64,000 bases of DNA from Myrica gale (taxonomy: Eukaryota > Streptophyta > Magnoliopsida > Fagales > Myricaceae). A program made the position numbers and the translations under genes. Under the pieces are notes generated by a model. The model did no database searches. It was not told where the DNA came from and was given only the letters and a program-made list of their open reading frames with translations. The stretch's first letter is position 1; each line of letters begins with the position of its first letter. Positions 1-12,033 of this stretch are shown in pieces. Where the stretch lies: positions 22,266,874-22,330,873 of the forward strand of contig OZ005607.1 of the NCBI GenBank assembly GCA_963930655.1, written 5' to 3'.

Positions 1-130
1 TTGATGTTTTGATAATGTCTGAACGTTTTACCTATACGTCCGGACGGAATTGTTAGTGTTCAGAGGGTGTTATTTGGGTTCGGACGTTTTTCTAACCGTG
101 TGAACCCTTTTTTGTGCAGATTTTGAAAAA

Positions 131-1188
131 ATGAGCAAGCGTCCACGTACTAGAGGCCAGACTGATGACGAGCAACCTTCCACTTGAGCTTTAAAGGTGG
201 AGCAACATACAATGATCATTATGTCTCGCTCAATTGTTGTCTTGTGGGACATCAAGTTGGCAGACATTAACGATCTCATATTTGAGGGTAGGACGCTTCC
301 GGAGGGGTTGGAGGGGTTTGGTTAGCTTCCTTTGATCCATAGGATCGGCTATGCATCGAAGGATATGGCGCGAGAGTTTTATTGCGCTTTATTACGGGAT
401 CACTGTCCGTAACGTTCGGATCATATTCTCAAACTATGCTGGGCGATAGAGATTTTGCAGCGTTCCCAAACCTACCAATGAGCGAGGAGGGCCTGCCGAA
501 TAAGGTCTAGATTTTCCAGACTACGCTAGGCGAGGATACAACTATTTTGGAGGGTAGCTATATGATACATGGGCTACTGCTTCCTTTTTGGCTGATCATG
601 CATCTGATCCTATGCTCCTCCATCGACCCGAAGAAGCACACAACGGAGCTGAGATATAGTCGGGCCGAGTTCCTATACCTGGTAGTTGTACGGGGGCTAC
701 CTGTTGATAAAGCATCATACATTTACCTATCCATTCGTGCAGAGGCATTGAAGACTGAGGCTGAGATTTCATTGCCGCATGGGATTCTTTTGACCCAATT
801 CCTGCACGCCATGATGGTACCTGGGTGCTGACAAGCCGATGGATCTTTCATTTAGGTCGATCAACAAGACAACGCTCTCCAAATCGATGGCCCAGACACG
901 TCGAGCGCAGCATGCCACTCGGTTACTAGAGTTAGACGACAAGAGCAGCCTGAGGTGGCAATGGAGGGGCAGGATCCTGGACATAAGGTTGACTTGGACA
1001 GAGTTGGATGGAGGGCATGACGACAGAGCTGACTCAGCGGATGCAATCGGTCTTACAGCCCACCCATTGCTTGGTCAGTGATATCAGTCGTCGTTTGATG
1101 AAGGGCGTGGTCATGCTGATAGAGGAGCACCTTCGTCAAGTCCGTCACATTCTAAAACTCACGGATGATGATGAGGACGATGTGCAGT
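131..1188 (+). pseudogene. Transposase_32-like ORF (putative plant transposon protein), broken
   Basis: The reading frame starts MSKRPRTRGQ just after a splice-acceptor-like TTTGTGCAG (ending at 119), the same arrangement as the better copy at 25991. It matches that copy along its length but has early stops (around 185 and 321), a deletion near 400-440 and several frame changes. The piece 547-831 is the clearest surviving block (GLLLPFW, DPKKHTTEL, YLVVVRGLPV). I assign it to the Pfam 'putative plant transposon protein' family by the pattern of an N-terminal basic segment, a conserved R-E-F-Y block and a hydrophobic middle. The family's role in transposition is not known to me. The C-terminal part keeps the VLQPTH motif near 1050. 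Confidence 0.6.
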
Positions 1189-2778
1189 AGTCTACTTTTA
1201 CATATTTTTTTATTATGTTTTAAGGACATTTACTTTTATTATGTTTTATAGACATGTATTGGTTTTATTCGATGTTTTTGTTCATATTATGTTTTGACGA
1301 TATTTGATATATTTGTGTCATTTTAGTTATATTATTTGTATTTATTAGAACTTAATACAATATGTTAATTAATGTTACGTTTCTAATATCGGTACACACA
1401 TTCAAAAAAATATTGAGATTAGAACTTAACATACTTAAGGTTTTTTATATTATTAACTAACTTTGGTTATATAAAACATGCTAATAAATTTAATTGTATA
1501 GGCTTTAAAAAAGAAAACAAAAAAAATCGTCAAAAACCGTTCAGACGTTAAGGTTTCTGTACAGACTTTTTAATGTAAGCTCGAATGATGTCGTATTATA
1601 TAAAACAAACCGTCCGAACATTTGTTTATATGGTTGGGAAGCCTAAAGTTCAAAAAATCGTTCGGACAATGTTTTTATAGCGCCCGGATGTTGTTGTTTA
1701 TGATCAGACGCTATCGTCTTAGTATTTCTAAAACGGTGTCGTGTAACGTAAGGTTGTGGTCGTACGGTTATTTACAGTTCGAACGTATTTGTTTATAACC
1801 AGACGTTGTCGTTTGAGAATTACTAAAACGGTGTGTTGAACTGTAAGATAGAGTTCGTACGGTTATGAAATTTTGGCGGCATCAATTGCCTCAAAAACTA
1901 ATACACATATGCGTTCAAACTTCTTTTGATGTGTCCGAACTATATTCAATCGTATGAAAGTTGCAGAATCGAAGTCAGTGAAGGAAAAATGGAAAAACAT
2001 AGAAAACGAGAGATTTTAGCACGAGGAGAAGCGGAGAGCTGATTTTGGGAGTCCAATCTCATTGAATAGGGTGTAAAAGGAGCAACTCTTTTAGAATTTG
2101 ATATTGGATTGCATTTGAGGTTAATGGGTTTTAAATTGAATTATTTTAGTATGTAAAGCATGTATTTTAATATATGAAAGCATGTGTTTTGTGAACATTT
2201 TAGTGTCTAAAAAGATAGTACTGGAGTTTAGGGTTGATTGTGATGTGTTTATATTGATGTACCGTCTGGACTCTATTTTTTGTTCGGACACTTTGTAAAA
2301 CTCGTCCGAACATGTATATGTATGGTTTGGATGGTTTTGTTACATCCGAATAGTTTTTGTTGTGATTTCATGCAGTCATATAGTAACCTTAGACCCCGTT
2401 TAAGAATTACATGAGGTTTTAATAACGAACTCGATGTAATTCTTGAATTGTCCATGTTATGGATTGTTTGAGTTTACAATATGCGTAATGTGCGTAATTG
2501 TATCTGCTATTATGACAGATGTGTTTACAAATTTCGATGCAAATCTCCTTTTGTCCTTCGGATACACATTCAACATTGAGCTTACACACTTGTCTTAAAT
2601 GGTGGGTGTTTAGGCTCAATGGTGTAGGCGTGTATCTGGGGACTGAGGGGAAATGCTGTCTAAATTTCTAAAGCACCTGTCATAATGGTCGAGTCAATTA
2701 CGTGTAGTACGTGATATTGTAAACTTGAATGAGATAGGACCTATCAACCGAAGAAATTAGAGTTGAGTATGAATGTCA
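1189..2778. other. Intergenic spacer of the family-A element
   Basis: No gene. 1189-1500 is AT-rich. 1540-1960 holds scattered GTYCGRAC-type motifs. 2255-2370 is one decayed relative of the 160-bp unit repeated at 28119-29423. 2377-2778 is the conserved non-coding spacer also found at 28439-28783 and 29424-29822, which immediately precedes the tnp2 start in the 22799 element. It breaks off at about 2779, where the first ~100 tnp2 codons are missing. Confidence 0.6.
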
Positions 2779-3105
2779 TAAGGAGTAACTAACCGAGTGG
2801 TTAATTTAGAACCTGAATTGGGCAGCAAGGACTCTGAGGGAAACATAAATTTTTCCCTTAGACATGTTAGAAGATTTTGAGGCGGGAGTAGGGGTTGATG
2901 AGAACGTGGGTGAAAATATACTGGGTCCTAAAACAGTCAAGTCTGGGACTGGAGACAGGATTTCCACGGATGTATCCCGGGTGTAATAAGTACTCGAAGT
3001 TGTCTTTTGTTGTTAGGTTACTTCATGTGAAGTCGGAGAATAATTTGACTGTAAAGGCGTTTGTCATTTTTCAGGGTTTACTGAAAGCGTTCGACCGCTA
3101 GGAGA
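2779..3105 (+). pseudogene. tnp2 transposase remnant (N-terminal part)
   Basis: The sequence joins the tnp2 gene after the Transpos_assoc domain (NRVVNL block) and continues to YPGCNKYSKLSF and LLHVKSENNLTVKAF, which match 30120-30420 of the 22799 element. The start codon, the first ~100 codons and everything after about codon 200 are gone, including the Transposase_21 catalytic region. Stops interrupt the remaining frame. A second deletion joins it to the DUF4216 segment at about 3160. Confidence 0.65.
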
Positions 3106-3159
3106 AGGTCGGTGTCAAGATTTGAATAGAAATGAATTTTCAAAGTTAACACGTGTTTA

Positions 3160-3633
3160 CTATTTTAGGTTCAAACTATGTGCGGGAGAATTTAGTTTAT
3201 TTACTCAAATGTGACTGGTTTGACATGAATACTCAAAACTTAGGTCTTAATAAAAGTGGTCGGTTTGTTAGTATTAATACATCTCGAAAGTGGTACAAAG
3301 ACGATCCGTTTGTGTTAGGTGGTCACTGGAAGATTGTTCAAAAGATTGCCCCTAGAAACACGTATGGTATTTCACCTATTGAGGAGGAAGTTAGTGAAGA
3401 TGGAGAAGGACCGTCGAACCGTGAAGCATACCAGGAGAATGAGTCTATTGAGATTTTTGTGGACTTTAGCTCCCTTGATATAATCTCGTTGACTGGAAAT
3501 GACGTCGAGGCTTATGTGCCGGTAACTGATGAAAGTGGTCTACAATAGCGTGAAGTAGAAGAAAGCGATGATTCCTTGGAATCGTTAAGCGAAGATTGTA
3601 GTGATTCTGAAGAATATGATTCCGAGGACTAAA
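3160..3633 (+). pseudogene. DUF4216-type C-terminal module of tnp2
   Basis: The 3153-3548 frame contains LVYLLKCDWFD, RFVSINTSRKW and DPFVLGG followed by HWKIVQKIAPRNTYGI, the usual order in the DUF4216 domain that follows DUF4218 in CACTA tnp2-type proteins. Compared with 7385-7830 it lacks about 14 residues between DPF and GGHW (the ASQ...VFHIDD segment). An acidic, serine-rich tail follows, with a stop at 3546. DUF4216 has no known enzymatic role. Confidence 0.7.
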
Positions 3634-3746
3634 GTAACTTTATCGTTTAAATTAAATTTGCGTTTCTATTTTATATTCATTTCGAGTAACATAATTCATT
3701 GTGCTTTTTTCTATAACATTGATTTATTTGTTAACAAGACGATGTC

Positions 3747-5475
3747 ATGCCAGCGGGAGGGAAACGTCTTCGGTGCGATTCATCAATTCGAGCTGAGACT
3801 AGTCCAGGTACACTAGCAGTGTCGGGTCCTTCGCATAGGGACATGAATGAAATATCGTCCTCTACCACAGTCACTCTAGTAGGCACCCAGAGTAGTTGTG
3901 CATGCAAGTATCTTACCCCGTCAATCTTTATTAAATATTGTGACATTTAAATTTTTATGCTTAACTGAATTTTAAATTTATTTTTTTTCATTGTAGCGAC
4001 ATCCGGAATCAGACATAATCGAGGTAGTACGCGCGGGATTGCCTTACTAAAGGCTCGACCCAGAGGAAAACAGTCCATCCATATCCCTAATTTACGTACA
4101 GGTGGTGATGACAAGGCGTCCTCAATGCTCTCGAGTCATATTGGTGCGCACGTTTGACAACACGTCCCATTTGTGACGAGTAAGTGGAAGGAGGTCCCCG
4201 ACAGGGTTAAATCGTTTGTTATGAACCGAGTGTTGGTAAATATAATTTATTAAATTTTAATTGTTGAAACTTTTTTACGTTTCTAACTGTTATATATGTT
4301 AAGGATGACTTCCAATTAGATTACGACCGAGCAGAGGATCGCATCATTGTGACGTCTACGATGTACACATCGTATATGACGGACAAAAATAGAATGTTTC
4401 GGTATTACTTGGTGTTCAATTCCAAAGAAGATGCGTTAGAGAACCCGTATCCCGACATGAACAAGGAAGAATGGACTCATGTTTGTGATTTATTTGCGAC
4501 CGAGAAATTTCAGGTTAAACATTTCAATTTCGTTCTGAACGTTTATTATAGCTATATGTTTAATTCTGATAACAATTGTAAATGTATAATGTAGAGGAGG
4601 AGTGCAATCAACAAAGAGAATAGAGTTGAGCTGATGATTGTACACACATCGAGAGCGAGGTCCTTCCAACACGCTAGAGCGTTGTTAGTAAGTAATAAAT
4701 TTACATTTTTATTATTTATTATTTAAATAAATGACTGATGTATTTTAATATGCATATTCTATATTTCTTTTGGTGTATAGAAAAATCCAGAATCTGACGA
4801 AATTAGTCCTTCGTTACTTTATAAAAAGTCGCACACTAATAAGGATGACATGTGGACTTGAGAAGATGCACGAGAAAATTTTGTAAGTAGTAACGTTAGA
4901 TTTAACGATGCATTTGTATGCATTTATGTTTCATATGTACAAGTTTTCTCTTTTTTCTAATTTGTAGGAAAAATAGAAGCGTTACAGTTGCAGCACGGTC
5001 TGTTGGATCATCTTCATCAGCATCGTCCGTTAGAAGTGTTACAGTTACAGCTACAGAGGGAAAGTCATACACCGAAGTAGAGATCTTCACTGAGCTGTTG
5101 GGGACAAAAGCGGGTTACGTGTGAGGTTTAGACAGTTCAGTACGGTCTGTTGGATCATCTTCATCAGCATCGTCCGTTGATTTGTCCCGAAAATTGGAGG
5201 ACGCTAGATTACAGATTGAGGAGATGAGGGCTAGACAGTAGGAATATAAATCACTTCTGGTCAAGCGGTCAGATATAGAGCAGACGATGCGAGAGAATCT
5301 GCAGATGATGGAGCAACAATGGAAAAAAGAAGAAGAGCACTAGAAGATGATGCAAGAGCAGCAAAGGAACCTAGTGGAACAACAAGAACGTAGGATGCAA
5401 CTAATCGTTGAGCAGATGCGTGAGCAGATCAGACAGATGCAATCTAGTTCGACACCCAAACGAAAATTTGAGTAG
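3747..5475 (+). pseudogene. Transposase_24 (Ptta/En/Spm) gene, six exons, decayed
   Basis: Plausible exons are 3747-3903, 3997-4236, 4304-4513, 4595-4687, 4781-4882 and 4968-5475, most with GT/AG borders; exon 1 has a GC donor. Recognisable blocks are HIPNLRTGGDDKASSML, the DDFQLDYDRAED exon, the PDMNKEEW...LFATE exon, the NKENRVEL..HTSRARSF exon, the KKSHTNKDD exon, and VEIFTELLGTKAGYV before a glutamine/glutamate-rich coiled coil. This is the layout of the second CACTA protein family (Transposase_24), thought to be a DNA-binding or accessory factor rather than the catalytic one. In-frame stops (e.g. near 4157, 4860, 5123, 5241, 5343) make it a pseudogene. A 37-bp internal duplication sits in the last exon. 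Confidence 0.7.
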
Positions 5476-5989
5476 ATTTATGTATTTTTACTACTTTGCT
5501 AGTACTTATCGATTATGTATTTTATTTACTTTTAATAACGATTGCATTTTATTTATATTATGAGCAGTGAATATCTTTCTATTTATATTATTTCTAAATT
5601 ATTTTAAAAATTTTAATTAAATTAAGTCAAATATATAGAAAACCGTTCGAACAGTAAAAAATGACGTCCGCACTATTCTTTTACATTGATAATGTGCGCA
5701 CGCATAACTATCCGTCTGCACACTTTGCTTTAAATTATTTCGTCCAAACGATTGTTCTCATGTCCACACAGTCTTTAAATAAGAAACTGTGCGCACGATA
5801 CACAAACACGTTGACACGTTTTCAACGGAACAAGCGTCCGAGTGGTTTCGAGTGACATAATACTAAAATCGTCACCTAAAACCTAGGCTAACAGACTTTA
5901 GGTGGCAAAGCGGGTGAGAAACCTGTTTTGTCACCCAAAACTATAGTTGACTAATTGGGCACTTTGGGTGACACTGTTTTCTTGTAGTG

Positions 5990-6576
5990 AAAGAGTTGAT
6001 CCTTATAATTAAGTGGTAGATTAGTCCATGAAAAAAAGAAGATAAATGCTATATTTAATGAACTCAAGAGAAAAAACATCCTCCTCTAAAATTCTATAAC
6101 GAATGAAAAAATAATACTTAGAGAGACTATTATATGTAAATTTCAACTACCACATATTTTACAATTTGCACCCAATACGACCAAGGTAGATACAATTCAC
6201 CGCAGCTATCAATTATTTTATACTTTGCACTCCAAGTTTAAAAAATAAAATGTGTCAGAATCTTAACAGTTAAATTGTGACATGGAGTTGAAAGTATAAA
6301 TTTATGGATAGCTTAGGGCGTAAATTGTAAAACATATGATAATAAAAAATATAAATTTCCTTACTTATTTGTAGACTGGAGGAGGGGGAACAAGATAAAG
6401 TTACAATTATAGTTTTCGCCTACCTCTTATCTATACCGATAATTGTATGACGAAACAAAAGATCCAAATACCTATATGTACATATACATCTGGTCAACAT
6501 ACATTCATATATATAAAATCACACGAAAATGCACACACACATAATAAATATGCAGCATTACGACCTCTAGCTAGCT
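5990..6576. repeat. Interelement DNA with a foldback (MITE-like) repeat at 6137-6358
   Basis: No coding sequence was recognised. Imperfect inverted arms lie near 6153-6169 (CATATTTTACAATTTGC) and 6319-6338, giving a ~220-bp foldback typical of a decayed MITE. Superfamily is not assignable. Confidence 0.4.
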
Positions 6577-6899
6577 CACTACAATAGAAACGGCGAAGTT
6601 GGCACCTGGTCGCGAAAACATTTCCTTTTCCGGAGCATTGAATTGGTTGGAAAATAGAGGTCATAAAAAAGCATTTACGACGGATGAGCATGACAATACC
6701 GGCAAAAGCATGACAATAAAAAAGCATTTACGACGTGAATCGTGTTTTTACGACCCTGTTGTCCTGAATGCCGCTAATGTTCTTTGAACATTTATGACCA
6801 TCATTTTCGATAAGTTAATACCGACCATAGGTGTAGTCATGTTTGTTGCTTTTAAAGCAAAATAAAAAGTGTTTGTGAAAAGTACTACGTTTAAAAAAC

Positions 6900-7374
6900 A
6901 AATGCACAGATGCCCAGTGAACCTGCCATATATTGTAGCAAACACCCATTGATTGAAGCCATACTAGCAACTGCTCCCTTACCACTCATGAAAGGCATGG
7001 ATGTCTACCACATCGTGTTGAGGGAATTGAGATTAACAGTGCCACAATTGCACCTGCACCTGAAGAAGAATATGACAGCATGTTGAAAACGGACAATGAG
7101 TATGAGTTAGGACAATTTTCAGAATCAAGTCAGATGCTCCAAGTGATTCCGACGTTGAAGATAAACGAAGTGCCGGACAATTCATAGGAGAGGATCAGGG
7201 ATATTGGGAAACTTAGAAAAAGAGAATATACTAATAGACCAATGATTTTACTAGATTATGTTTGTTGGATGCGAAAGTTTCGTGTTTGTTCAGAACCTTT
7301 TTTCCCACTTGTCAATATCTCTCAAAGATTAAATAATAAATGATTGTGAAATGTGTTTTAAAAAATGATTGATT
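6900..7374 (+). other. Unrecognised sequence inside the 6577 element
   Basis: Short open stretches on the plus strand (for example around 6985-7185 and 7205-7325) look like worn coding DNA, including acidic peptides and a YTNRP..LDYVCW segment. I do not recognise a family and no frame stays open for more than about 60 codons. Confidence 0.25.
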
Positions 7375-7911
7375 TTTACAGCCAGATTGTGGATATTTAC
7401 GTGTTGTGTTATTTGCGGGGGAATTTAGTTTATTTACTCAAATGTGACTGGTTTGACTTGAATACTCAAAATTTAGGTCTTGATAAAAGTGGTCGGTTTG
7501 TTAGTATTAATACATCTCGAAAGTGGTAGAAAGAGGATCCGTTTTTGTTAGCTTCTCAGGGGAATAAAGTATTTCATATCGATGATATGAAGTTGGGCGG
7601 TCACTGGAAGATTGTTCAAAAGATTGCCCCTAGAAACACGTATGGTATTCCACCTATTGAGGAGGAAGTTAGTGAAGATGAAGAAGGACCGTCAAACTGT
7701 GAGGCATACTAGGAGAATGAGTCTATTGAGCTTTTTGTTGACTTTAGCTCATTTGTTATGATCTCGTTGACTAGAAATGAAATTGACGATTATGTGTCGG
7801 TAACTGATGAGAGTGTTTCATAACAACGTGAAGTAGAAGGAAGCGATGATTCCTCGGAATCGTTCAGTGAAGATTGTAGCGATTTTGAAGAATATAACTC
7901 CGATGACTAAA
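7375..7911 (+). pseudogene. DUF4216-type module of a second family-A copy
   Basis: After an intron-like stretch the frame reads NLVYLLKCDWFDLN, FVSINTSRKW, then KVFHIDDMKLGGHWKIVQ and APRNTYGIPP, a more complete DUF4216 C-terminal part than the one at 3160. Stops occur near 7527, 7710 and 7821. An acidic tail ends at 7911 with a stop. No tnp2 sequence precedes it, so the element's 5' half was lost before or during insertion. Confidence 0.65.
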
Positions 7912-8025
7912 GTAACTTTTTCGTTTCGATTTGGTTTGTGTTTCTATTTTATATTCATTTTGGGTAATATAATTCATTGTCTTCTTTTTTCTCTAATATT
8001 GATTTATTTGGTCACAGGACAACGT

Positions 8026-9115
8026 CATGCCTGCAGGTGGAAAACGTCTCTGGTGCGATTCATCAGTTCGTGGTGAGAGTAGTCCCGGTAGACTAGCAAT
8101 GTCGGGTCTTTCACTTAGGGATAGGAACGAATTACCGTCCCCTACCACAGCCAGTACAGTAGGCACCCAAAGTAGTTGTGCGTGTAAGTATCTTACCCCG
8201 TAATTCTTGATTGAATATTATAGCTTTTAAATTTCTATGCTTAGCTGAATTTTAAATTTATTTTTCTTCATTTGTAGCGACGTCTGGAATTAAACACGTT
8301 CGAGGTAGTACACGTGGGATTGCCTTACTCAAAGCTCGCACCGGAGAAAAGCTGACTGTCCATATCCCTGATGGATGTACGGGCGGTGATGACAAGGCGT
8401 CCTCAATGCTCTCGAGGCATATTGGTGCGCTCGTTCGACAACATGTTCCATTTGAGACGAGTAAGTAGAAGGACGTCCTCGAAGAGGTTAAATCATATGT
8501 TATGAACCCAGTGTTGGTAAGTATAATTCATTAAATTCATATGCGTTTACGTTTCATATATGTTAATTTTATCTTTCTTTTATATTTTAAATTTTGTAGG
8601 AAAAAATTGAAGCGTTACACTTGCAGCACTAGTTAGAGGGAAAGTAATACACCGAAGTGGATATTTTCGTTGAGGCGTTGGGGATGAAAGCAAGTTAAGT
8701 GCGAGGTTTAGGTCGTTCAGTTCAGTCTATTGGATCATCTTCTACAGCAGCGTCTGTTGATATGTCTCGGAGATTGGAGGAGGCCAGATTAGAGATTCAG
8801 AAGATGAGAGCTAGACAGATGGAATATGAAGCGCTTATGGTCAAGCAGTCAGATTTGGATCAGACAATGCGAGAGCATCTACAGATGATAGAGGAGCAGC
8901 AACGAAAGAAAGACGAAGAGCTGATGCAAATCATGGGGAAGCAACAACGGAAAAAAGACGAAGAGTATCAGAAGATGATTGAGGAACAACATAGAAACCT
9001 AGTGGAACAACAAGAACGTAGGATGCAACTAATAGCGGAGCAGATGCGCGAGCAGATGATGGAGCAGATCAGACTTTTGGATTCTAGTACGACACCCAAA
9101 TGGAAATTTGAGTAA
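8026..9115 (+). pseudogene. Transposase_24 gene lacking its middle exons
   Basis: The first exon (8026-about 8188, MPAGGKRLWCDSS) and second exon (8278-about 8516, HIPDGCTGGDDKASSML) match the copy at 3747. The next exon, at about 8600, is already the C-terminal one, so the DDFQLDYDR, PDMNKEEW and NKENR exons are absent. The last exon has stops near 8631 and 8696 and then an open frame 8699-9115. That open part encodes RSVQSIGSS, a Q/E/R/K-rich coiled coil with two QQRKKDEE repeats and a TTPKWKFE end. No bases corresponding to the missing exons lie in the intervening intron. Confidence 0.65.
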
Positions 9116-9850
9116 ATTTATATATTTTCACTACTTTGTCAGTATTTATTGATTATGTATTTATTTACTTTTAATGATGATTCCATATTTTTAAATATTT
9201 TATTATACTGTGATTATTGAATATGTTTTAATTTCTATTATTTATATTTTAATTTTTAAATTTTAATTAAATAAGTGGAAAACGGTTCGAACGGTAACAA
9301 ACATAGTCCGAACGACGGTTACTGATGGTATCGTGCGCATGCCTACAAGAACAGCCGGAACGATATTTCAGGCATGCACCATTTTTTATTTGGAAACTGT
9401 TCGCACGGTTATAAAGCATGTTCCAACGTTTTTTTCCGATAAGCGTCTGAACCTTGTTTCAAAAAGTTCGAACAGTTTTTGAAGCTGACAAAAAATATTT
9501 CGTCATAATGAAAACGGTGCGGACGTCTTCACAAATTCGTCCGGACATTTATACATTACCATGCAGACATTTTTACAAAACCCTGCGGACGTATATTCCG
9601 TGACGAAATGTGTTTCGTCACATTGGATTAACCGTTCGCATAGCTTATGTGAATGAATGGATTGTATTGGGCCTGATGATTTTAAATTTCGTCAGGATGT
9701 CACCAAAACCGTTCGGACGGTATTATAAACTGTGCGAACGATTTTGGGTGACAACTCAGAAATTGTCATCTAAAACTTTGTCTGGCAGACTTTAGGTGAC
9801 AAATCGGGTGAGAACCGGGTTTTGTCACCCAAATATTTTTTCTTGTAGTG
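9116..9850. repeat. Family-A 3' subterminal region and terminus
   Basis: 9116-9270 is AT-rich. 9280-9730 is dense in GTYCGRAC/GTGCG motifs. The terminal TTTTTTCTTGTAGTG ends at 9850 and is followed by TAC. Confidence 0.7.
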
Positions 9851-10032
9851 TACAATTCCTCGTCTATTCGTTTAACTACGAAAAAGGCAAATTTGTCACC
9901 CAAATATTTTTTCTTGTAGTGTACGATTCCTCGTCTATTCGTTTAACTACGAAAAAGGCAAATTTGTCACCCAAATATTTTTTCTTGTAGTGTACAATTC
10001 CTCGTCTATTCGTTTAACTACGAAAAAGGCAA
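9823..10032. repeat. 71-bp tandem repeat spanning the transposon end and its flank
   Basis: About three near-identical 71-bp units. Each has the family-A terminus (TAGTG ends at 9850, 9921 and 9992) plus ~40 bp of neighbouring DNA (TACAATTCCTCG...). One base differs in the middle copy (TACGATT). Confidence 0.9.
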
Positions 10033-10890
10033 TAAGCATGTAGCAGTGGGAAGTGGTCCATTCTAGTTAACCAAAGAATTGCTACCAGTCAAACCCAACA
10101 AAGGGAGAGAAACAATTCAAAACACGTGACAAACACGAATGGACATGCGTTCTGTTTAATGATGTTTCCAAGATAGTATCCAAATCGCTGTGAATCAATT
10201 ATTTATCTCGAATGTTTAAGTCATTAAAGAGAAATTATATTTATTATTTAAATTATATTTTTTAATATTTTTCTTTATGTAATTAATAAGCTTAACACTT
10301 TTGTAATATTAATTTAAATTGAAGTAAAGTGCAAGTCCAGTTTTAAATTAAGAATTTGCTTTCGTAATAAAAAACCATACTATTTATTTTATAAAAACAT
10401 AAGCAAAAAGGCAAATTTTATTAATAGAATATAGTGCTCAATTCGATGACTTATAATAGGTATGTCTGAATTCTACTGGGCCTAGATAATGATGCGATCA
10501 ACTAACTCTCTTTTTTTTTGCGTAGCTTTAAAAAAATCAATCACGACAATAAAAGGCCCATATCCCTAGTCTTGACAATGTTGAAACATTCTAACTTAAA
10601 AAATTAAGACTAAATAAAGCCCCACTATAATTCAGACTTATGCGAAAAGTTGGAACACATTTTTGGAAAGAAACCATTGAGCTCCCTGAAAATTGCTGGA
10701 TTTTCCAGAGCCCTGGCGCGCGCCAGTTTGCTCGGGCAGAAATTGCTGGACAGCAAATTCCAGACCAGAGTCCAGAGACCGGCCATATATTAAGTCGTAA
10801 TTACAAATAATGCTGCTGGTTACAAATAATGCTGCTGGTTTGGTGATTTATTACCGCTAAAAAAATGGCGGGAAAAAGCTGTTTCTGTTG
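10033..10890. other. Non-coding right part of the 6577 element
   Basis: AT-rich sequence with no gene. It includes a short direct repeat of about 22 bp at 10799-10842 (GGTTACAAATAATGCTGCT twice) and the GC-rich palindrome GGCGCGCGCC near 10717. Confidence 0.5.
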
Positions 10891-11389
10891 TAGTGGCTGC
10901 ATTTTTTGTTTGTTTTTTTAATGTATATATATATATGTTCGGTTTTGTCATTTTCAAGATAGTATGTTGCCGGTTTTGTCGTTGTCAAGTTCTTATAATT
11001 TTCATGGTAATTAATCTTGCAGAAACCTGTTCCAATATCTGCAAGAAGATTAACGGTCGACATAAAGTCAACCGTATGGGAGCATTATGTGCGAAATCAC
11101 AATTCCTATAATCTAAACGTTACCATTGCAAAGGGGTGATAGTTCCGAAGGCTAAGGTGTATTATCTTATAATAAGATATATATAAGTAAAAGCCAAGAA
11201 AAAAAAAAGATATATAAGTAAAAGAAATAATTTCTATGTAGTATTACGAATAAATTGTGTGTATCCAAAACTTTGCCGAACATTTTTAATGGGATCATTC
11301 TACACGATTGTTTCAGTACTCACTGTTATCAAGTAAATCATTGTGTGAGATATAGTATGAACCATAATTTTTCTACTTATTAATGTAAG

Positions 11390-11620
11390 AATTAGCTCAA
11401 CTCGGGTTGCCTTACTGATCAGGTAGCATCTGAGTCCGTGTTGATCAGGAATACAGTCTCATGTTCGATTCCTTCAAAGGATTATATTAGTGACTTAATT
11501 GAGTGGTTCGACTGTGGGCTGTACTCTAGTCTCTCCGAGATTTATCGTGATGTTATGCTCGCCATGTTGTGCAACCAAGTTGATCCAGGATAGGATGAGC
11601 CCATAAGAAGCATCACTCAG
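11390..11620 (+). repeat. Possible tRNA-derived SINE
   Basis: TTAGCTCAACTCGGG at 11393 resembles a Pol III A box and TGTTCGATTCC at 11463 a B box, followed by GGGCTGTACTCTAGTCTC, a phrase common in plant SINE bodies. No clear 3' tail or target duplication was found. The rest of 10899-12033 shows no gene. Confidence 0.35.
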
Positions 11621-12033
11621 AACATTCCAATTTATGTGTTAACCATATATAACTGTTGAGCATAGAACTCCTGCCACATCGAACTAAAAACTCTGACAAC
11701 ATCTGCCCCGTTTGGGCACAGCACATGGCTCACACGACTCAGCGCATTAAACTTCTCCTACTTATCTTAGTCGACACAAGTTGACCCAGATACACTTAGA
11801 ATCAGACTTGTGTATTGAACCGCGTCTGATGCAGCCCATCTCGCTCAACTGACCCAGACAAAGATAGGACGTAGCAGAGCTATCCAACAAGCCATGGGTT
11901 TGAGGAATGTCTTCCTCGATCTCATCTTTTCTACGTTTCTTGTCTCACTTTATATGTGACTTTCAGCTTCATCATTTATTTAAATTAATCTTTTTTTTTC
12001 TCATTTCTATAGGTCTTCATTGCTTAAGGCACT

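Larger units (their letters stand above)
1..5989 (+). mobile_element. Family-A CACTA transposon, 3' part, decayed
   Basis: The right end reads TTTTCTTGTAGTG and stops at 5989, the inverted form of the CACTACAAGAAA terminus seen at 22799. Modules occur in the order Transposase_32, spacer, tnp2 remnant, DUF4216 and Transposase_24, all on the plus strand. Every module carries stops or deletions, so this copy cannot act on its own. The 5' terminus lies left of the window or is lost. The bases after TAGTG are AAA; no partner duplication can be checked. The AT-rich 3' subterminal stretch 5476-5989 has palindromes including GTGCGCAC at 5694-5701 and 5789-5796. Confidence 0.85.
6577..10895. mobile_element. 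CACTA element with GCT target duplications, containing a family-A 3' half
   Basis: The left end CACTACAATAGAAAC begins at 6577. The right end, read inverted, is CACTACAACAGAAAC and finishes at 10895. Both are directly flanked by GCT (6574-6576 and 10896-10898), the 3-bp duplication expected for CACTA elements. The left subterminal part (6670-6830) repeats a TTTACGAC-type motif. The centre (about 7375-9992) is a family-A 3' half with its own TAGTG end, so this looks like a nested insertion or a composite. The host element's own coding capacity is not recognisable. Confidence 0.7.

Noticed and set aside
6599-6945. ORFs on both strands near the left end of the 6577 element
   Set aside because: They lie in its TTTACGAC-type subterminal repeats and match no family.
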